DNA of 64,000 nt from NCBI RefSeq assembly GCF_000321225.1, contig NW_004451878.1:446410-510409 (forward strand). Reading direction: 5' to 3'. A program made the translations under genes and the position numbers. Source of the stretch: Odobenus rosmarus divergens. Lineage: Eukaryota > Chordata > Mammalia > Carnivora > Odobenidae. The notes beneath the pieces were generated by a model, which made no database searches, was not told where the DNA came from, and saw nothing but the letters and a program-made list of their open reading frames with translations. Shown in pieces: positions 11,896-23,622 of the stretch (its first letter is position 1; every line of letters begins with the position of its first letter).

Positions 11896-12199
11896 CGGGC
11901 CTTCTGTTCATCGAGCACCCTGGGGGCACGAGGTGGGACAGGCTCAGGGCTCTGTAGAGGGCCCTGTGGGCGTGGCCAGAGCCCTAAGCCCCGTGGAGCA
12001 GGGCCCAGGCTGGAAGAGGAAGGACCTGATGCTTTACACAGGTTAGCTCATTTCCTTGTCCTGGCCACCACTAGGGTGGAGGACTACTCTTCCATCTGAC
12101 AGCTAAGAGCACTGAGGTGCAGGAAGGAAGTGAGTTTCTGGAAGTGTGTCTGTAGTCAATCCTCGTCTTTCTGATTCTAAGCTCTATGCTCTTTCCGCT

Positions 12200-12340
12200 C
12201 CATCCCAACTGTCCTGACCTGGGCAGTTTCAGATTCAGCTCTGCCGCTGATTTTCTGTGTGACCTTAGGCAAGCTTCTGACCCTCTCTGAGCTTCAATTC
12301 TCCATATATAAAATACAGAGGGTGGAAAAGACAGACGTCC
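12200..12340 (+). mobile_element. MIR SINE fragment
   Basis: It carries 'gattcagctctgccgctg', 'tgtgaccttaggcaagcttc' and 'gaccctctctgagcttc' in MIR order. The downstream half is less clear. Confidence 0.8.
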
Positions 12341-12785
12341 GTTCCCGTTCTGAGATTTCACGACTTAAGATTCTATGCTTCTAATTTCGTAGAATTGAAA
12401 CAATGGGTACTAAAGTACTTAGCTCAATGCCAAGCACATAGCATACACTTCAGGAATGTTCATTTCCTCTCTCCCTTCTTTTCCTTCACCCGTGTCTCCA
12501 GTACCTTGTTTCACTGACTCTCTGCCACGGCCCTCCTTGAGATCACCTCTGCGGTCCTGGTTCTTCCAGGAGACCCAGAACACTGCCTCCCCTGCCTTCA
12601 GGGAAACCAAGCCAGGCTCTGACATCGATGTCTCCAGCCTGTCGTGTCCTCAGATGGCCATTCTAGCTGTGCTCCCCAGAGAGGCCCACGGTCTTCCTGC
12701 ACCCACTCCCTCCTCCTTCCTTAAAAGGGCTACTTTGGTCTCCTTGATGTCCAGCACTGTGGGGGAGAGAGAAGGAAGTGACAGG
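12341..12785. other. Noncoding stretch with probable L2 remnant
   Basis: Bases 12,415-12,470 have an L2-end-like string ('caagcacatagcatacac'). The 116-codon plus frame at 12,456-12,806 is CT-rich and shows no domain. Confidence 0.4.
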
Positions 12786-13010
12786 AAAGGAACTCACACA
12801 CACTGAGTACCTTCTCGAGGCCAGGGACTAGACCAGGCTCTCTGCTGTGTGGTCTCATTTAATCCCCTGCAAAGAGCCATTGTTTCCCCCATTTCACAAA
12901 AGGGAAGAAACTAAGGCTCAAAGAGGTTAGGTAATTGCCCAAGATCATAGAGGTAATTGCCCAAGGAGCAAAAGCTGGGCTATAACTCTTACCTGTCTGA
13001 TCCTGAAGGA
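12786..13010 (-). mobile_element. MIR SINE
   Basis: The complementary-strand MIR pattern is clear: 'ctgtgtggtctcatttaatc', 'cccatttcacaaaaggg' and 'gaaactaaggctcaaagagg'. The string 'gaggtaattgcccaa' occurs twice in tandem (around 12,925 and 12,950), a short internal duplication. Confidence 0.8.
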
Positions 13011-13779
13011 AATCCCTTTTGCCAGCCCCAGGGGAGGACCAAACCTCACCCAAGGAGCCACTCGGCACCATCAGCTATTCCCTTGAAAGCCTCTTTTTAT
13101 GTAACTGGATTTACATCCCTAGCAACTTAAGTCCATTCATCTCTCTGGCCACCCCCTCCTTCCTCTCCTCCCTACCCCGCCCCCAAAGTACCAGACTGAA
13201 AAACTGTCACAAATTGTCCCCAGGGCTTCTGAAAGGATGACATGGCTGTACCAATGCACCAAGGAAACAATGTCAAGAAGTTGACTCCATCCCCTGTATA
13301 GAAAGGGGGTCAGATCTTCCAATAAATACCATCTCCCCAGCTCACAGCTGCTATCCATGAGGACTTTCCAGAAATCAGACTCAGGTAAGCCATCCATGTG
13401 ACCATCACCAGGTACCCCCAGATACTATCAAGGCCCTAGCCAGGGCTTTGGGAAGAAGAGGGAAGGGATGCCTGTTGTTTTCTAAAGGCTTCTCCTGAAA
13501 GCTACTCCCCTAAGGAGCATGATGGCAGGTTGGGGGCTAGGGGGTATGTGGGAATGGCATCCCCTCGGCTCTGTGATGCAACCTGGATAGGAAACTCAGA
13601 TGGGAGCAAAACTCCCCAGCCGGAGTTTTCTGGTGCCCACTGTCTTTCTCTCACCTTGTTCTGCCCTTGCCAGGGACGGAAAATGAGCCCCCAGGGATGG
13701 AGGGCTTGGCCAACTCTTCCCCTAGGAAGGGCCTCATCTGAGAGACGAAATGCAAGGCTGCCCTCCAAGACCCCCAGCG
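13011..13779. other. Noncoding stretch, no gene recognised
   Basis: Overlapping open frames at 13,502-13,955 on the two strands cannot both be real, and neither shows a domain. There is no recognisable repeat beyond the L2 piece that follows. Confidence 0.4.
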
Positions 13780-13965
13780 TAGGTTACACTTCCTGTTTAT
13801 GTTCTTGTGCCTTCCCAGACTTCTCTATAGCTCTTACCATGGTTTCAGTAATTATCTACGGAACTCCAATGCCCACCTCCCCCACGGACCGGGCTAGTTC
13901 ACGGTCCTACCCACAGGACCTCTCCAGGGTTTGGCATGTAGAAGGTGCTCAATAAAAAATCTATC
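13780..13965 (+). mobile_element. L2 LINE 3-prime fragment
   Basis: It ends with 'gggtttggcatgtagaagg' and 'tgctcaataaaaaatc', the L2 terminal pattern. The upstream part is weak. Confidence 0.65.
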
Positions 13966-14309
13966 CATGAAGACCTGGGTTCAGGCTGATGGGACCTGGC
14001 CGAGGCCAGTCCCCCGACACCAGCCCCTAGATGGCCCCTGCACTGAGATAGATGGGGAAGCGTAAGTGAGAACAACCAATGACACACAGTAGGCACGGAA
14101 TTCAGGTTTGTCGACCCTACCCTCTGCCAGACTCTGGAAACCACCCAAAAGCGTTCATGCCCTGGCCATGGGGTAGCGTGGCAGGCCATCCTGCCCGCTT
14201 TTGATTACTTAAACACGGTTGTCATCGCTCTGTTAGTGAGTCTGAGAGGATGTGTATATTTGTGTGAACGCTCTACTTTAAACTAATAAGAAACATAGAA
14301 TCCTTGCCA

Positions 14310-14545
14310 ACCAATTTTCTCCCCCACATATTACATGTGAGGCACTGTGTAGGCGCTTTCGTCTATGTTTATATAACGGGCATAACACATCCACGTACAT
14401 TAACTCATTTGGTCCTCTCCACAGCCCTGACAGGATGCATTATCACCACCACTTTGCTGACGAGGAAAGTGGGGCCAGCTTTTAAGGACACACAGTAAAC
14501 ATGGCTGAGTCAAGGCTCAAACCCAGCCTTTGGCTTGTTCTGCAC
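14310..14545 (-). mobile_element. MIR SINE
   Basis: The reverse-strand MIR order is visible: 'acatgtgaggcactgtgtagg', 'cattaactcatttggtcctc' and 'ggctcaaacccagcctttgg'. The length is near full for the family. Confidence 0.8.
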
Positions 14546-14739
14546 TGTCCTGCCTCAGGACACCACAATCACATTACCCATGACCTATTGGGGCCAGAGC
14601 CCTAGATCTTACATCAAACTACACATGCCCTGGAGCAGGGGGGCTGGGGTGGGAGGGAGATGGAGAAAAAAAGCAGCCAGGAATCCAGCAACTACCCTGG
14701 AAACATGCAGCTCCCTAGAGCAGGCAGCACGCTGGGCTG

Positions 14740-14870
14740 GAAAGATTGCCGATCCAGAATGACACCGAACCAGCTCTGTGACCTTGACCAGATTCTCTCT
14801 CTTAACCCACCCTGAGCCTTGCTTTCTTTCTCAGGTCCACGGTGATGACTAGATAAAGAGGTGAGAGCTC
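14740..14870 (+). mobile_element. MIR SINE fragment
   Basis: The strings 'agctctgtgaccttgaccag' and 'ttctttctcaggtccac' fit the sense MIR body; the element is partial. Confidence 0.65.
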
Positions 14871-15837
14871 CCAGCACGTGGTGAAGGAGCCCCCAGTCTG
14901 TGGCCTTGCACAATTACCCCAAAATCACAGCGTTCAGGAAAAATCCTTCTCTTCCCTTGATCTATAAGCTAGCTGTGGCAGCCATCTCCTTCCTCCCCGG
15001 AAGAGTCCAGTTCTGCCATGCTCAGGCAGGGACACTGGCACCACGATTCTGTGCAAAAGAATGCCAGGGAGGTTCCCTTCTTCCTTGCCAACAGCTAATG
15101 GCACTCCCCAGAGTACAGCCTGGGAACAAAGTTCTCCTTCCATCTCCCCTTCCAAAGCCAATGGAGATGACTTTGAAAAGTATTCTAGGAGAACAGATGT
15201 CCAGCTTGGAAAGCGGCCTTCCTAGCAATCCGGAAGTTAGCAGGAGGTAGCCGTCCCTATCTTATTGCCACCGAGAGGCTCTAATGTATTGGGGTACCTT
15301 ACCAATGAGAGCTATGCCAGTGCAAGGAACAAGTCACTCTCCCTGGGAACAGCCTCCAGGGAAGGCTGGGGAATCCCATCCAGCTCCTTAGCTTTCCTCC
15401 AGATCAAACGCAAGTGAGGAGAGCCCCGGGGGACTACTGCCCCACTGTGAGTCTGGTCTCTCCTCCCAGAGCTGAGAGAGGGCATGGTGGGAGAAGGGCT
15501 CCCAAAGTGGCAGCAGCGCAAGACTATCACTTAAACACAGGCCACAGGAGAGCAGCAGACTTGAGCTCCCATATCCCTGGGTTCTCCTGCTTGATTTCTG
15601 TCCCTGTGGTCCCCCTGGAGACTAGAAAACTCAGAGGGCCCGCCCTCAGGAGCTCTTCCAATCCCTACATCCAAATAGGTGAGACCCAACTGCTGTTATA
15701 GCTACATTTTTCCATTTCCCTCACCTAATCAGAGTTAGACAGGTCCTACCAATAATGGACTAAATGTCCCTTGGAGTCCCACCACCTTTTCCAGACACAT
15801 GGTGCCCAGGGGTCTGGATCACACATTTTAGAATTTA
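14871..15837. other. Noncoding stretch, no gene recognised
   Basis: Short frames occur on both strands at 14,900-15,700 without domain or splice support. No named repeat is seen. Confidence 0.4.
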
Positions 15838-15975
15838 TAGGCCATAGAGTCATAAATAGTAGACCCAGAAGGGGCCTTAAAGACAATCTCGTGTAACTTC
15901 CTCATTGTATAAAATGAGATGCTAAAAGCCAAAGACGGTTAAGAGACATGTCAAAGGTCACACAGCTTATCTCCA
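15838..15975. repeat. Ancient interspersed repeat, MIR-like
   Basis: The series 'agaaggggccttaaagac', 'gtaacttcctcattgtat' and 'tcaaaggtcacacagctt' recurs at 17,876-18,015 and in part at 47,555-47,640. It is an old dispersed family whose exact name I cannot fix. Confidence 0.6.
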
Positions 15976-16702
15976 GCCTGACATGAATTTGTCTGGGCTC
16001 TGCAGTGAGATCGTATAGCTCCTAGAGAAAAAGGCCTTGATTCCAACGCAGCATGCTACTGGGCATGCATTAAATAGCGGGCTCAGGCCATGCTTGCTGA
16101 CAGACAGATGAATCACCAGCGAGGGCTCAGAAGTGAGAACAAGCACCTGTCACCACAGGGCCCTGGGCATACCCAGGAGCCTCTCTGGGCCTCTCTCAGC
16201 CTCTGACCTGGAACTAGAACTACAATTCACACAGAGTATGGCCTCACCTGAGAAAGGGCAGAAACAATCCTGTATTCCCAAGGCTTAACACAGACCTGGG
16301 TACAGAGTATCACTCAGTGACAATGGGCCGTGAGAGCGAAAACAGATGAACCTCTGGGGTGGGGCTCACTTCCCCCCTCCCCCGTTCTACCATAGACCCA
16401 CAGTGCTACCCTGGAATCAGGAAGACTATGCCTTCCCCACACCTAAAAAGAGTTAGCAGGCCCCACCACTAATAGGCTCAATGTCCCTTGGTGTCTGTCG
16501 GGATTGCAAGTCAGAGGACCATGGGTGTGAGCCTCCATTCTCCTCACCCCAGGCTCCCGGGGGGCTTACAGCTTGGGCTGCACTACAGTCTGCCACCCCC
16601 ACCCACCGCCATTACTACACCTCCCTGCCCTTAAATCTACCTCCACCCCTTGTGCTGGCCAGCCCAGCCCCACCTGCAACTGAAGGCTTCTAAAAGTAAA
16701 AA
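15976..16702. other. Noncoding stretch, no gene recognised
   Basis: It is unique-looking. L2-like strings near 16,290 ('aacacagacctgggtac') are too weak to call. The frame at 16,481-16,693 is C-rich with no domain. Confidence 0.4.
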
Positions 16703-16717
16703 TACAGGTCATCTTCT

Positions 16718-16911
16718 TTTTTTAAAGATTTTATTTATTTATTTGAGAGAGAGAATGAGATAGAGAGAGAGAGCATGAGGGGGGGAGGGTCAGAGGGAGA
16801 AGCAGACTCCCTGCCGAGCAGGGAGCCCGATGCGGGACTCGATCCTGGAACTCCAGGATCATGACCTGAGCTGAAGGCAGTCGCTTAACCAACTGAGCCA
16901 CCCAGGCACCC
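16718..16911 (-). mobile_element. Can-SINE (SINEC), with 15-bp target-site duplication
   Basis: In minus orientation it starts with the T-rich tail complement 'aaagattttatttatttattt', continues through a GA-rich middle and ends with the tRNA-like head 'gagccacccaggcaccc'. It is flanked by the exact repeat TACAGGTCATCTTCT at 16,703-16,717 and 16,912-16,926. This is the only Can-SINE in the first 29.6 kb. Such elements are tRNA-derived and mobilised by L1. Confidence 0.97.
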
Positions 16912-17344
16912 TACAGGTCATCTTCTAGGCGTTGGTTTCCATAACAGCTGGTAGCTCTCCCTAAAGTTGGCCAAACAAAGGTACGGGTGATGGAGAAGAT
17001 GGGTTCTGCTGGTTCCTTTAAAGAGATTCTCAGGAGAGGAATAGGTGGACCTCAGGGCCAAGCAGCACTCAGAGCTCAGCAAGGCACTTGCTTTGTCTCC
17101 AAAAGACTAAAGAATGGAGCGTTGTTGTAAAATGTAGACCTGGGTCACCCTATTTAATGTGAACAGGTGGAGACATCTACCACCCCTTCCTGGAACCCCC
17201 GCTGTAGCCACTCTCTGAGCCCCAGCTCCTCTCACCTGTCAAACAACATAGCAACGCCCATTCCACCTGCTTGACGAAGCTGAGAGGATCAAATGAGAGA
17301 GCACCTGAGGATGGGCTTTATTAGGAAAGAAAATTAATGTGCAC

Positions 17345-17560
17345 CATGAGCTTACCATGTGCCTAGCACTTTTAGATACTCTATTCCAGAGTTTTCATAG
17401 CACTCCTATGTGCTCTGTATTATTATTATCCCAACTATATCTACAAAAAAACTGAGGCTCAGAGAGCTTAAGTGAGGTACCCAAGGACACACAGCTCAGT
17501 AGTAGTAGAACCAGGGTCAGAACCCAGAATCTGACTCTAAAGCTTGTGTTCCTTCTCCCA
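17345..17560 (-). mobile_element. MIR SINE
   Basis: The complement of MIR: 'ccatgtgcctagcactttt', 'attattattatcccaac', 'actgaggctcagagagctt' and 'agaaccagggtcagaaccc'. It is well preserved for its age. Confidence 0.85.
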
Positions 17561-17875
17561 ACCGCACACCCATCTCAACAACAGAAGCAAATGTCACCCT
17601 TGATGAAGAGGCCAGTGAATCTTCAGACTGCAAAGATGCCCTCATGGAGCCAACCGCTATTGCTAGGACCCATCCATTTGCCCAGGAAGGCCATCGGGCA
17701 AGTCAAAGCCAACGCCTTCTGCTGTCTTGAGACCCAACAACACAAGGGCAACCCAGGGGCCAAGCCCTCCCGGTGCTTTTGCCACTGTGTGGTGTCACCA
17801 TGCTGGCTTGGTGGTGGCAGTGCTGGTTTCAATGAGTGCCTAGTCATGAAGCAATCTGGTTGGGAGGAAACAGAG

Positions 17876-18070
17876 AATCATGGAACTTTGGGCTGAGAGC
17901 CAAAAGTTGGCTCTCAGAGGGCCTCTGAGAGCAAGGTCAAGCTCCTCATTGGATAAGTGAGGAAACTGACACCCAGAGGTCAGCCACTTGTTGAAGGTCA
18001 CACAGCCAGGCAGGGGCCAGGTCTAGAGCAGAATCCACCATCCTCCAGCTCCCAGTTCAAACTGTTATTC
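17876..18070. repeat. Ancient interspersed repeat, MIR-like
   Basis: Same family as 15,838-15,975: 'ctcctcattggataagtgagg' and 'gaaggtcacacagccagg'. It contains a local inverted repeat in which 'gctgagagccaa' is followed by 'ttggctctcag'. Confidence 0.6.
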
Positions 18071-18639
18071 TCACCACCATCCCAACCACTCTGATGTGGG
18101 TCAGCTTCATGGGCCCTGAGAGGCTCAGGTGTGGGCCTATAATCTCTGCTCTCTTAGCTTAGGAAAAGCAGGGATGGTGGGTAAGGGGGTCGTGCTGTAG
18201 TTAGGAATGGAATTAGTCGGTTTGCTTCATGTACTGAGTCATTAGCCTAAGTTCTACCCATTAAGAAGTCAACAGGAAAAGTCCTCTCACAAATCCCTCA
18301 GTCACCAACCCAGGGAGGCCTAGGTGGTACTCTGGAGGCAGTGGTGGCCCCCTTGACCCCCTGACATGCTAGGGAGGGGCTGACCTCCGCACTCTAGTTC
18401 AGGTTGGCCCCCAGCAATCCCTATGAGCCCTGTGACTGGGAGGGTCTCAAGTTCCACTCCTCCCCCTCCAGCCTTGCTTGGCCAGAGCTCACCCCCACCC
18501 CTGCACTGACCCTGCTGAGAGCTCACCTCCACGCTGTGCTCACTACTTAGCGGCATTCCATCTCACTCGTGCTTCCTTTACTCTAACAGTTGATTTGTAC
18601 CCATTTTCATGGCACCTCTGTGCATCTGTGTGTCATCTC
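18071..18639. other. Noncoding stretch, no gene recognised
   Basis: There is no repeat or exon that I can support. Short frames on both strands overlap. Confidence 0.4.
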
Positions 18640-18790
18640 TTGCGTGTTTCCAGGTTGAGTTTGTCCACCCACAAACCGCACACTGCCTGAGGACAGGGTC
18701 TGTGTGTCTACATCTACCACAGCCCTGGCCAGGGTCAGCACGCAGTGGGGCAGCACCAGGCCACAGTGTGACTGGCTGTTCAATGGTTGT
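18640..18790 (+). mobile_element. L2 LINE 3-prime fragment
   Basis: The strings 'cactgcctgaggacagggtc' and 'ggccagggtcagcacgcagtg' follow the L2 terminal pattern of 'ctccttgagggcaggg' and 'cctggcacatagtagg'. Confidence 0.65.
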
Positions 18791-18904
18791 TGATGGTGCC
18801 AGTGACCTGTGAAAGGCCTCAGGCCATGTCCCCGGGGAAGCGAAAAAGAAGGGGAACGGGGAAGCTGGGTAATCCACCAACTGGATACCCCGTCCAAAAT
18901 AACA

Positions 18905-19130
18905 CGGGGAGGGAAAGGAACCTGATTGAGCCTCTGCTGTATGCCAGACACTGCTAGGTACTTTACAAATGCTCTCTCCGCAATTCTTTGAGCTTTATAC
19001 TTTTTTATTTCTCCCTTTACGGGTGGAAAAGCTAGTGTCTAAATTCTTACAAGTAGAAACTAGCAGAGGTAGGCTCTGGGGGCAGTTTTATCTGAGGCTA
19101 AGCCCATACTCAGCACTCTGTCCACAGGCG
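18905..19130 (-). mobile_element. MIR SINE fragment
   Basis: It has 'tgtatgccagacactgctagg' and 'tactttacaaatgctctc' in reverse MIR order, with a degraded end near 'cccatactcagcactctgtcc'. Confidence 0.7.
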
Positions 19131-19280
19131 GCAAGCTCCTAGAAGACAGGGATTTTGTGGCTACATGCTTTTGTCCTGTTTGGTTTTGCTGCTTGTAGCC
19201 TCAAAGCCTAGAACTGTACCAGGCCTACATACAGGAGACAGGCTATAACTATTTGCTGGACGAAGGAACAAAGGAATGAG
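19131..19280 (+). mobile_element. L2 LINE 3-prime fragment
   Basis: The strings 'agctcctagaagacaggg', 'gcctagaactgtaccagg' and 'atttgctggacgaagg' match L2 3-prime ends. Confidence 0.72.
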
Positions 19281-20924
19281 TGAAGACCACGCCGCCTCTC
19301 CCCAGCAGGACAGGAAAAGGGCTTGTGAAGTCAGGTTCCTAGGTTCTATTTCCAGGAATCTTGGACACTGATTTGTTCCTTCTCTCCAACCGGAAAAGCA
19401 CCCAGTATATTAAAGTTCCTCCAAAGGCCATGTGGAGGATGGGTGGGTTTACTAGGCCTGGGATAGGACTGGGAGTGGAAGCATGAGCTGAACACAAAAG
19501 ACTAGATCTTAATGAGGTGGGGGGATTTAAAAGCGTTCTTGGTGCTCTGTGATCTGCTGATTCTGAGGCCGCTCTCTGGCCCAGGTGGATCTGGCCTCTC
19601 CCAACCCCCGGGGGGGGGGGGCTCCCTCATCCACACTGGGTGCCCCTGCCACCTTGCCTGAGCTGTACTGAAATTGGCCACATTCCTATTAAGCAGAGAA
19701 ACTACCAGTTCCACCACCCACTCCAGCCCCATCCGAACCCTCAAAAGATCCTGCTCCAGGCCCCAGGGCCAGCTGCTTTTCTCCACATTCCAGCCAAAAA
19801 TAATATGAGAACGAAGCTGTTTGGTGGAGACTTAATCTAATCTTCGTTGCTTCAGTTTTAAAATATCCTGCCTGGTTTAGGGTTTCTTATTACACACAGG
19901 GATGTGTTTTTAGTGAGATAGGTCTTAGTAGAAATGGCCTTCTTGTAATTAGAAACCCAGTCAGGCAGGGCCTGCAGTGAGGCATCCAAGCCAAACAGCA
20001 GATCCCCCTGAAGACAGCACATTTGCAGCAGCGAGCTCTTCCCGAGCTGCCCGAGGGCTTGCTTCTCCCTTACTCCTGGGGGATCTGGAAGGAGAAAAAG
20101 CTCAAGCTCTGGGAGGAGGACTGTACCTTCCAACTTGTATGCATTCCCTTAGCAAAACCGTTGCTCCTTCTACCTCCACCCTGCATCTCCCCACTCTTAC
20201 CCCCAATCAGAACAGAGACTAAGATGTTGCTCAAGACCGCTGGAGGAGGATATGTGGAGGAAAAAATTACCCCCAAGACGTCCCCATGGACGAGGGAGAA
20301 TTAAAGGCAAGCATTCCACTGGAGCCACGTCTCCAGTATCAGGCTAGCACTGAAATACCAGGCATGGGAACAGGAGGAGACTCCAAGTGCGGATACACTT
20401 TTGTGTAAGTGCCGGGTGTAACTTCTTGGGCTTTCTGGCCCAGAATCTGCTTTGATCTGCCAGCATGGAGACTGCTAAGTGAGGTTCAAGCTGCGGCTAG
20501 CTCCGGACCAGTGCCCATCCCCCCAGCCCGACCAGATGTCACACACCAGTCCAGGCTCAGGCCTCTTCTTTCAGATGGCACAAAGGGAAGGGGCTGAATT
20601 TCTGATAAGTCAGATTCTGCGTTTATCGGATGCTTGGAAGCTCTTCCAGGTAGGACCACCGGGGAGAAGCACCGCTGGTTCCCCCAACTTAACTGCCCCT
20701 CCTGATCAAGTGCAGGTGGATTTGGGGATCGCAATGGGGTTTTCAAACTCTAGGATATAAAGAAAGGCAGGCGATCAGCCCCTTCTCCCCCAGTCTCCTG
20801 AGAGTTGTGGGGAAAGAAAAGCTCTGGATCAGGCAGGGAAAGAAAACACAGGGAAGAATGTGACTCTGCTGCTCAGAAGCCTCTCTTCATATCCTTTATT
20901 ATTTAGAGCGCACCCAGTGCAGGA
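19281..20924. other. Noncoding stretch; unique, possibly conserved
   Basis: It includes a homopolymer of twelve Gs at 19,610-19,621. At about 19,790-19,960 there is an AT-rich block with homeodomain-like TAATT strings. No known repeat is recognised. Frames at 19,500-20,750 occur in both directions without domains. Confidence 0.4.
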
Positions 20925-21120
20925 GTCAGAGAGTCATGCAAGATTTGCCCCTCGGTAGCCTAATGAGGGATTCATGCTATACATTCTACTTTACAGATGA
21001 AGAAACCGAGATCCAGAAGCTAGGTGACCCGCTGGAGTCATATAGCCAGACAGTAACAGAGCATAAAACCGCCAGGCCCCCCAGTTTCAGCTTAAACACT
21101 AGCTCAGCATGCTGACCTGC
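20925..21120 (-). mobile_element. MIR SINE fragment
   Basis: The reverse MIR strings 'tactttacagatgaagaaacc' and 'gaccgctggagtcatatagcc' are present. Overall divergence is high. Confidence 0.65.
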
Positions 21121-21129
21121 CAACCTTGA

Positions 21130-21800
21130 TTATCTCCTTCCTCCCTTTCCCACCAGGTATTAGATTTAATTAAATTAGCAGATCCCCATCGCAACAAGCC
21201 CGGCCATGCATTCTGGCCAGAGCCCAGCCAGGGCAGTTACTCCCTCTAAATTCTGCTTCTCAATATAATTCAATCTTCAATAAGTCACAGATCGCACGTG
21301 AAGTGTTTTTATACAAAGCATGGTGTGTTGGCTAGAACCAAGGCTGACAGTGGCTCACGATGATTTCATTTTCCGTATAACTTCCTCTGCTTTTCCTCCG
21401 TGGCGTCGCTTCGCCCTCTCCATACTCTGATCTGCATTTTGTTTGATCCAGACACTTGGCTTCACATGCCGTCACCTCCAGCAATTACATCACACATTTA
21501 TATATATCTTACAGCATCACAGTCCTTGTGCCACACAGCATAGGAAAAAGGAAAACTTATAACAGCATTTCTCACCTTCCTCGAACTAATTTAGAAAATG
21601 TGCTTTAAATTAAATAAATCAGGAACAAAAGTCTGAAATTGGAGATAGAATTTCAGGGGAGGGCACTAAATAAATAGCAAGGAAATCTTGCAACATGTTG
21701 GAAGCCTATAAATTTTATAGGTTGTTTCTTTAATAAAAACAAATTCAATTGCTAACAACACAGTATTATTAAGCCGCTAACATTTAAAAATCTAATTTGG
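21130..21800. promoter_or_regulatory. Candidate conserved noncoding element
   Basis: About 670 bp of repeat-free AT-rich DNA. It contains a 12-bp palindrome ATTTAATTAAAT at 21,164-21,175 (homeodomain-type), a CACGTG E-box at 21,295-21,300 and a CRE-half-like string near 21,485. It lies about 2 kb left of the CpG island. The enhancer reading is inference from composition, lack of repeats and position; conservation was not measured. Confidence 0.35.
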
Positions 21801-22079
21801 CCTGCTCTGCTGCTGTTTATGTTGCATTCACCCAGGGTAAGGAAGTCAGGTTGATGGGTTTGGTTTGGTTTCTAAACCAGGCTAATAGAGCCCCCTTTAA
21901 AAACCCAGCCTTTTTGCTTTCTAGGCATGCCTTGGTCCCTAATGAGTTACAGTCCCAGGTTGAAGATGGACATGGCAGACAGAAATTTAACACACACTCT
22001 GGTGCACCCATAAACATCAAGGCCAAGGGAGAGGAGGTATGTTTCCAGTTAAGTTAAAACTCCATGAATTCAGGATTCT

Positions 22080-22560
22080 CCACTCACAAGACAGTAATTC
22101 TCCTTATTTCATCACTAACTTACTTCAAATGTGTTTATACAATTTATTGCTACTGAACTTCCAGGCAACTGGTGTAGAGTTAATGAAACCCAGCTTGGAG
22201 AAGCTTTGAGCTTTGAACAACTAACCACAGTTTAAATGGTTATGACATGTGGTCAAAGCCACAGCCCAGCCCCACTGCAGTTTCTGTGTTAGGACCTAGT
22301 CGAAAACCTTGTCCTCTCACCTTTTGTGCCAAATAGATTGAAAAAGGGGAAAGCGCTGAAAAATAGCCTTCCATGTTTCTTCTCAAGGTTCCCAGCCTTT
22401 CTCCCTGACATTTTAACACATTTTTCTTACTAAATGCAAGGCAAAGCCCCCCCGGGCCCCAAGTAAATATTTTAGTTGCAGTTTGAATTGGCAGCCAGTT
22501 GAAACCCTGAAATCCAGTTTGAGTTTAATTGAACAGGGTCAGGCCTACATAAAGCAGTGT
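22080..22560. promoter_or_regulatory. Candidate conserved noncoding element
   Basis: Repeat-free DNA next to the CpG island. It contains AACCACAG (RUNX-type) near 22,222 and several TTTAA/AATTGAA strings. Function is inferred only from sequence character and position. Confidence 0.3.
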
Positions 22561-22989
22561 TGAGACAGGGTTTACGGGGGAGGCACCAGGCAGCACTTAA
22601 AGTCAGACTCAGTGGAAGTCCAAAAGGCAGTATCAGAAGGCACAGGTGACCCTGGACTGGGAAAAGAAGTAAACTCGTCTTTTTGAATTACTTGGGACAC
22701 TGATTTTTTTATTAATTTTCATTGTCACATGGCACCCTTCCCCAAGCTCTGTCCATGTGGGAACTCCAGGAGCCTCCCTCTTTTTAAACAGGCCCATTTT
22801 GGAAGAGGAAAGGGGACCCCGGTACTGGCCTTGCCACGGCCGCACAATAAAAGACCCTTTTGAAAGCAGCACTTTCATTAACTTAAAGCAATCTACAGAC
22901 TTAAAAGCATGGAGCAGTAAACTCGCAGAAAGGATCATAAAACAGCCAGTCTCAAGTTGGGTACACTTCAGTGCAATTTGCACGAAGCA
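22561..22989. other. Noncoding flank of the CpG island
   Basis: No exon or repeat is recognised. The open frames at 22,633-22,983 (minus) and 22,757-23,050 (plus) overlap and have no domain. Confidence 0.4.
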
Positions 22990-23183
22990 TTTTACTGTGA
23001 GCGCTGGCCGGGCCCATCTCCCTCCAGTAACCCCCTGCCCCTTATTCTGAGCAGCTTCTCTTTCTCTGGGCTTTCATGCCTTTCGCGCTCACAAAGGGGA
23101 GGCGGTGACTGGGGAGTCTCTGTGGGGTCATGGCTCCCTCCCGCCCTCTGGCTCCCGGCGGGAGAGCTCACGAATTCCAGGCC

Positions 23184-23210
23184 TGAAAAAAAAAAAAAAC
23201 AAAAAAAAAA
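23184..23210. repeat. A-rich homopolymer tract
   Basis: Two A-runs interrupted by one C lie at the left part of the CpG island. The two runs together are all but one of about 25 bases. Confidence 0.9.
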
Positions 23211-23605
23211 GACAGCCTCGGAGCTTCGCTGCCTGCCGGCAGTGGCGAGGCCAGAGGCCCGAGGCCGCTGCGGCCACTCGTGGGTCTTGCGTCTTCTGAG
23301 TCCCCGCAGCGCCGTCTGCCTGCCTGAGTGAGGGGTGCGGAAGGCTGGGACTGTGGGCTCAAGACTGCAAAAAGGAAATTTCAAATCTTCCTTTCGTACA
23401 GCCCCTTACACACTTCGCTTCCCTAGTTGGCCAGAGGGATAACCTCCCTCCCCGGTTCGGACTTCTCTCCCACCGCCCGAGCTAGGCCTGAGCTATGGGG
23501 CTATAGAATGGGGTTGCAGGGTGCAGCTCGAGGGGGAGATCACGAGTCCAGAGACAAGAGGAGGCCCCCTTCCCTCTCCCTAAGGCCCTGAGGCCTCTGG
23601 AAGGC

Positions 23606-23622
23606 CGAACGGCAGGGTAAGC
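23606..23622 (+). other. Candidate plus-strand splice donor
   Basis: The string GGCAGGGTAAGCGAG contains a good donor consensus (AGG|GTAAGC) within the CpG-rich zone. It is a sequence match only; no acceptor or exon partner was identified. Confidence 0.2.

Noticed and set aside
13502..13955. Opposed 88- and 141-codon frames
   Set aside because: They overlap on opposite strands, show no domain, and the plus frame runs into an L2 fragment.
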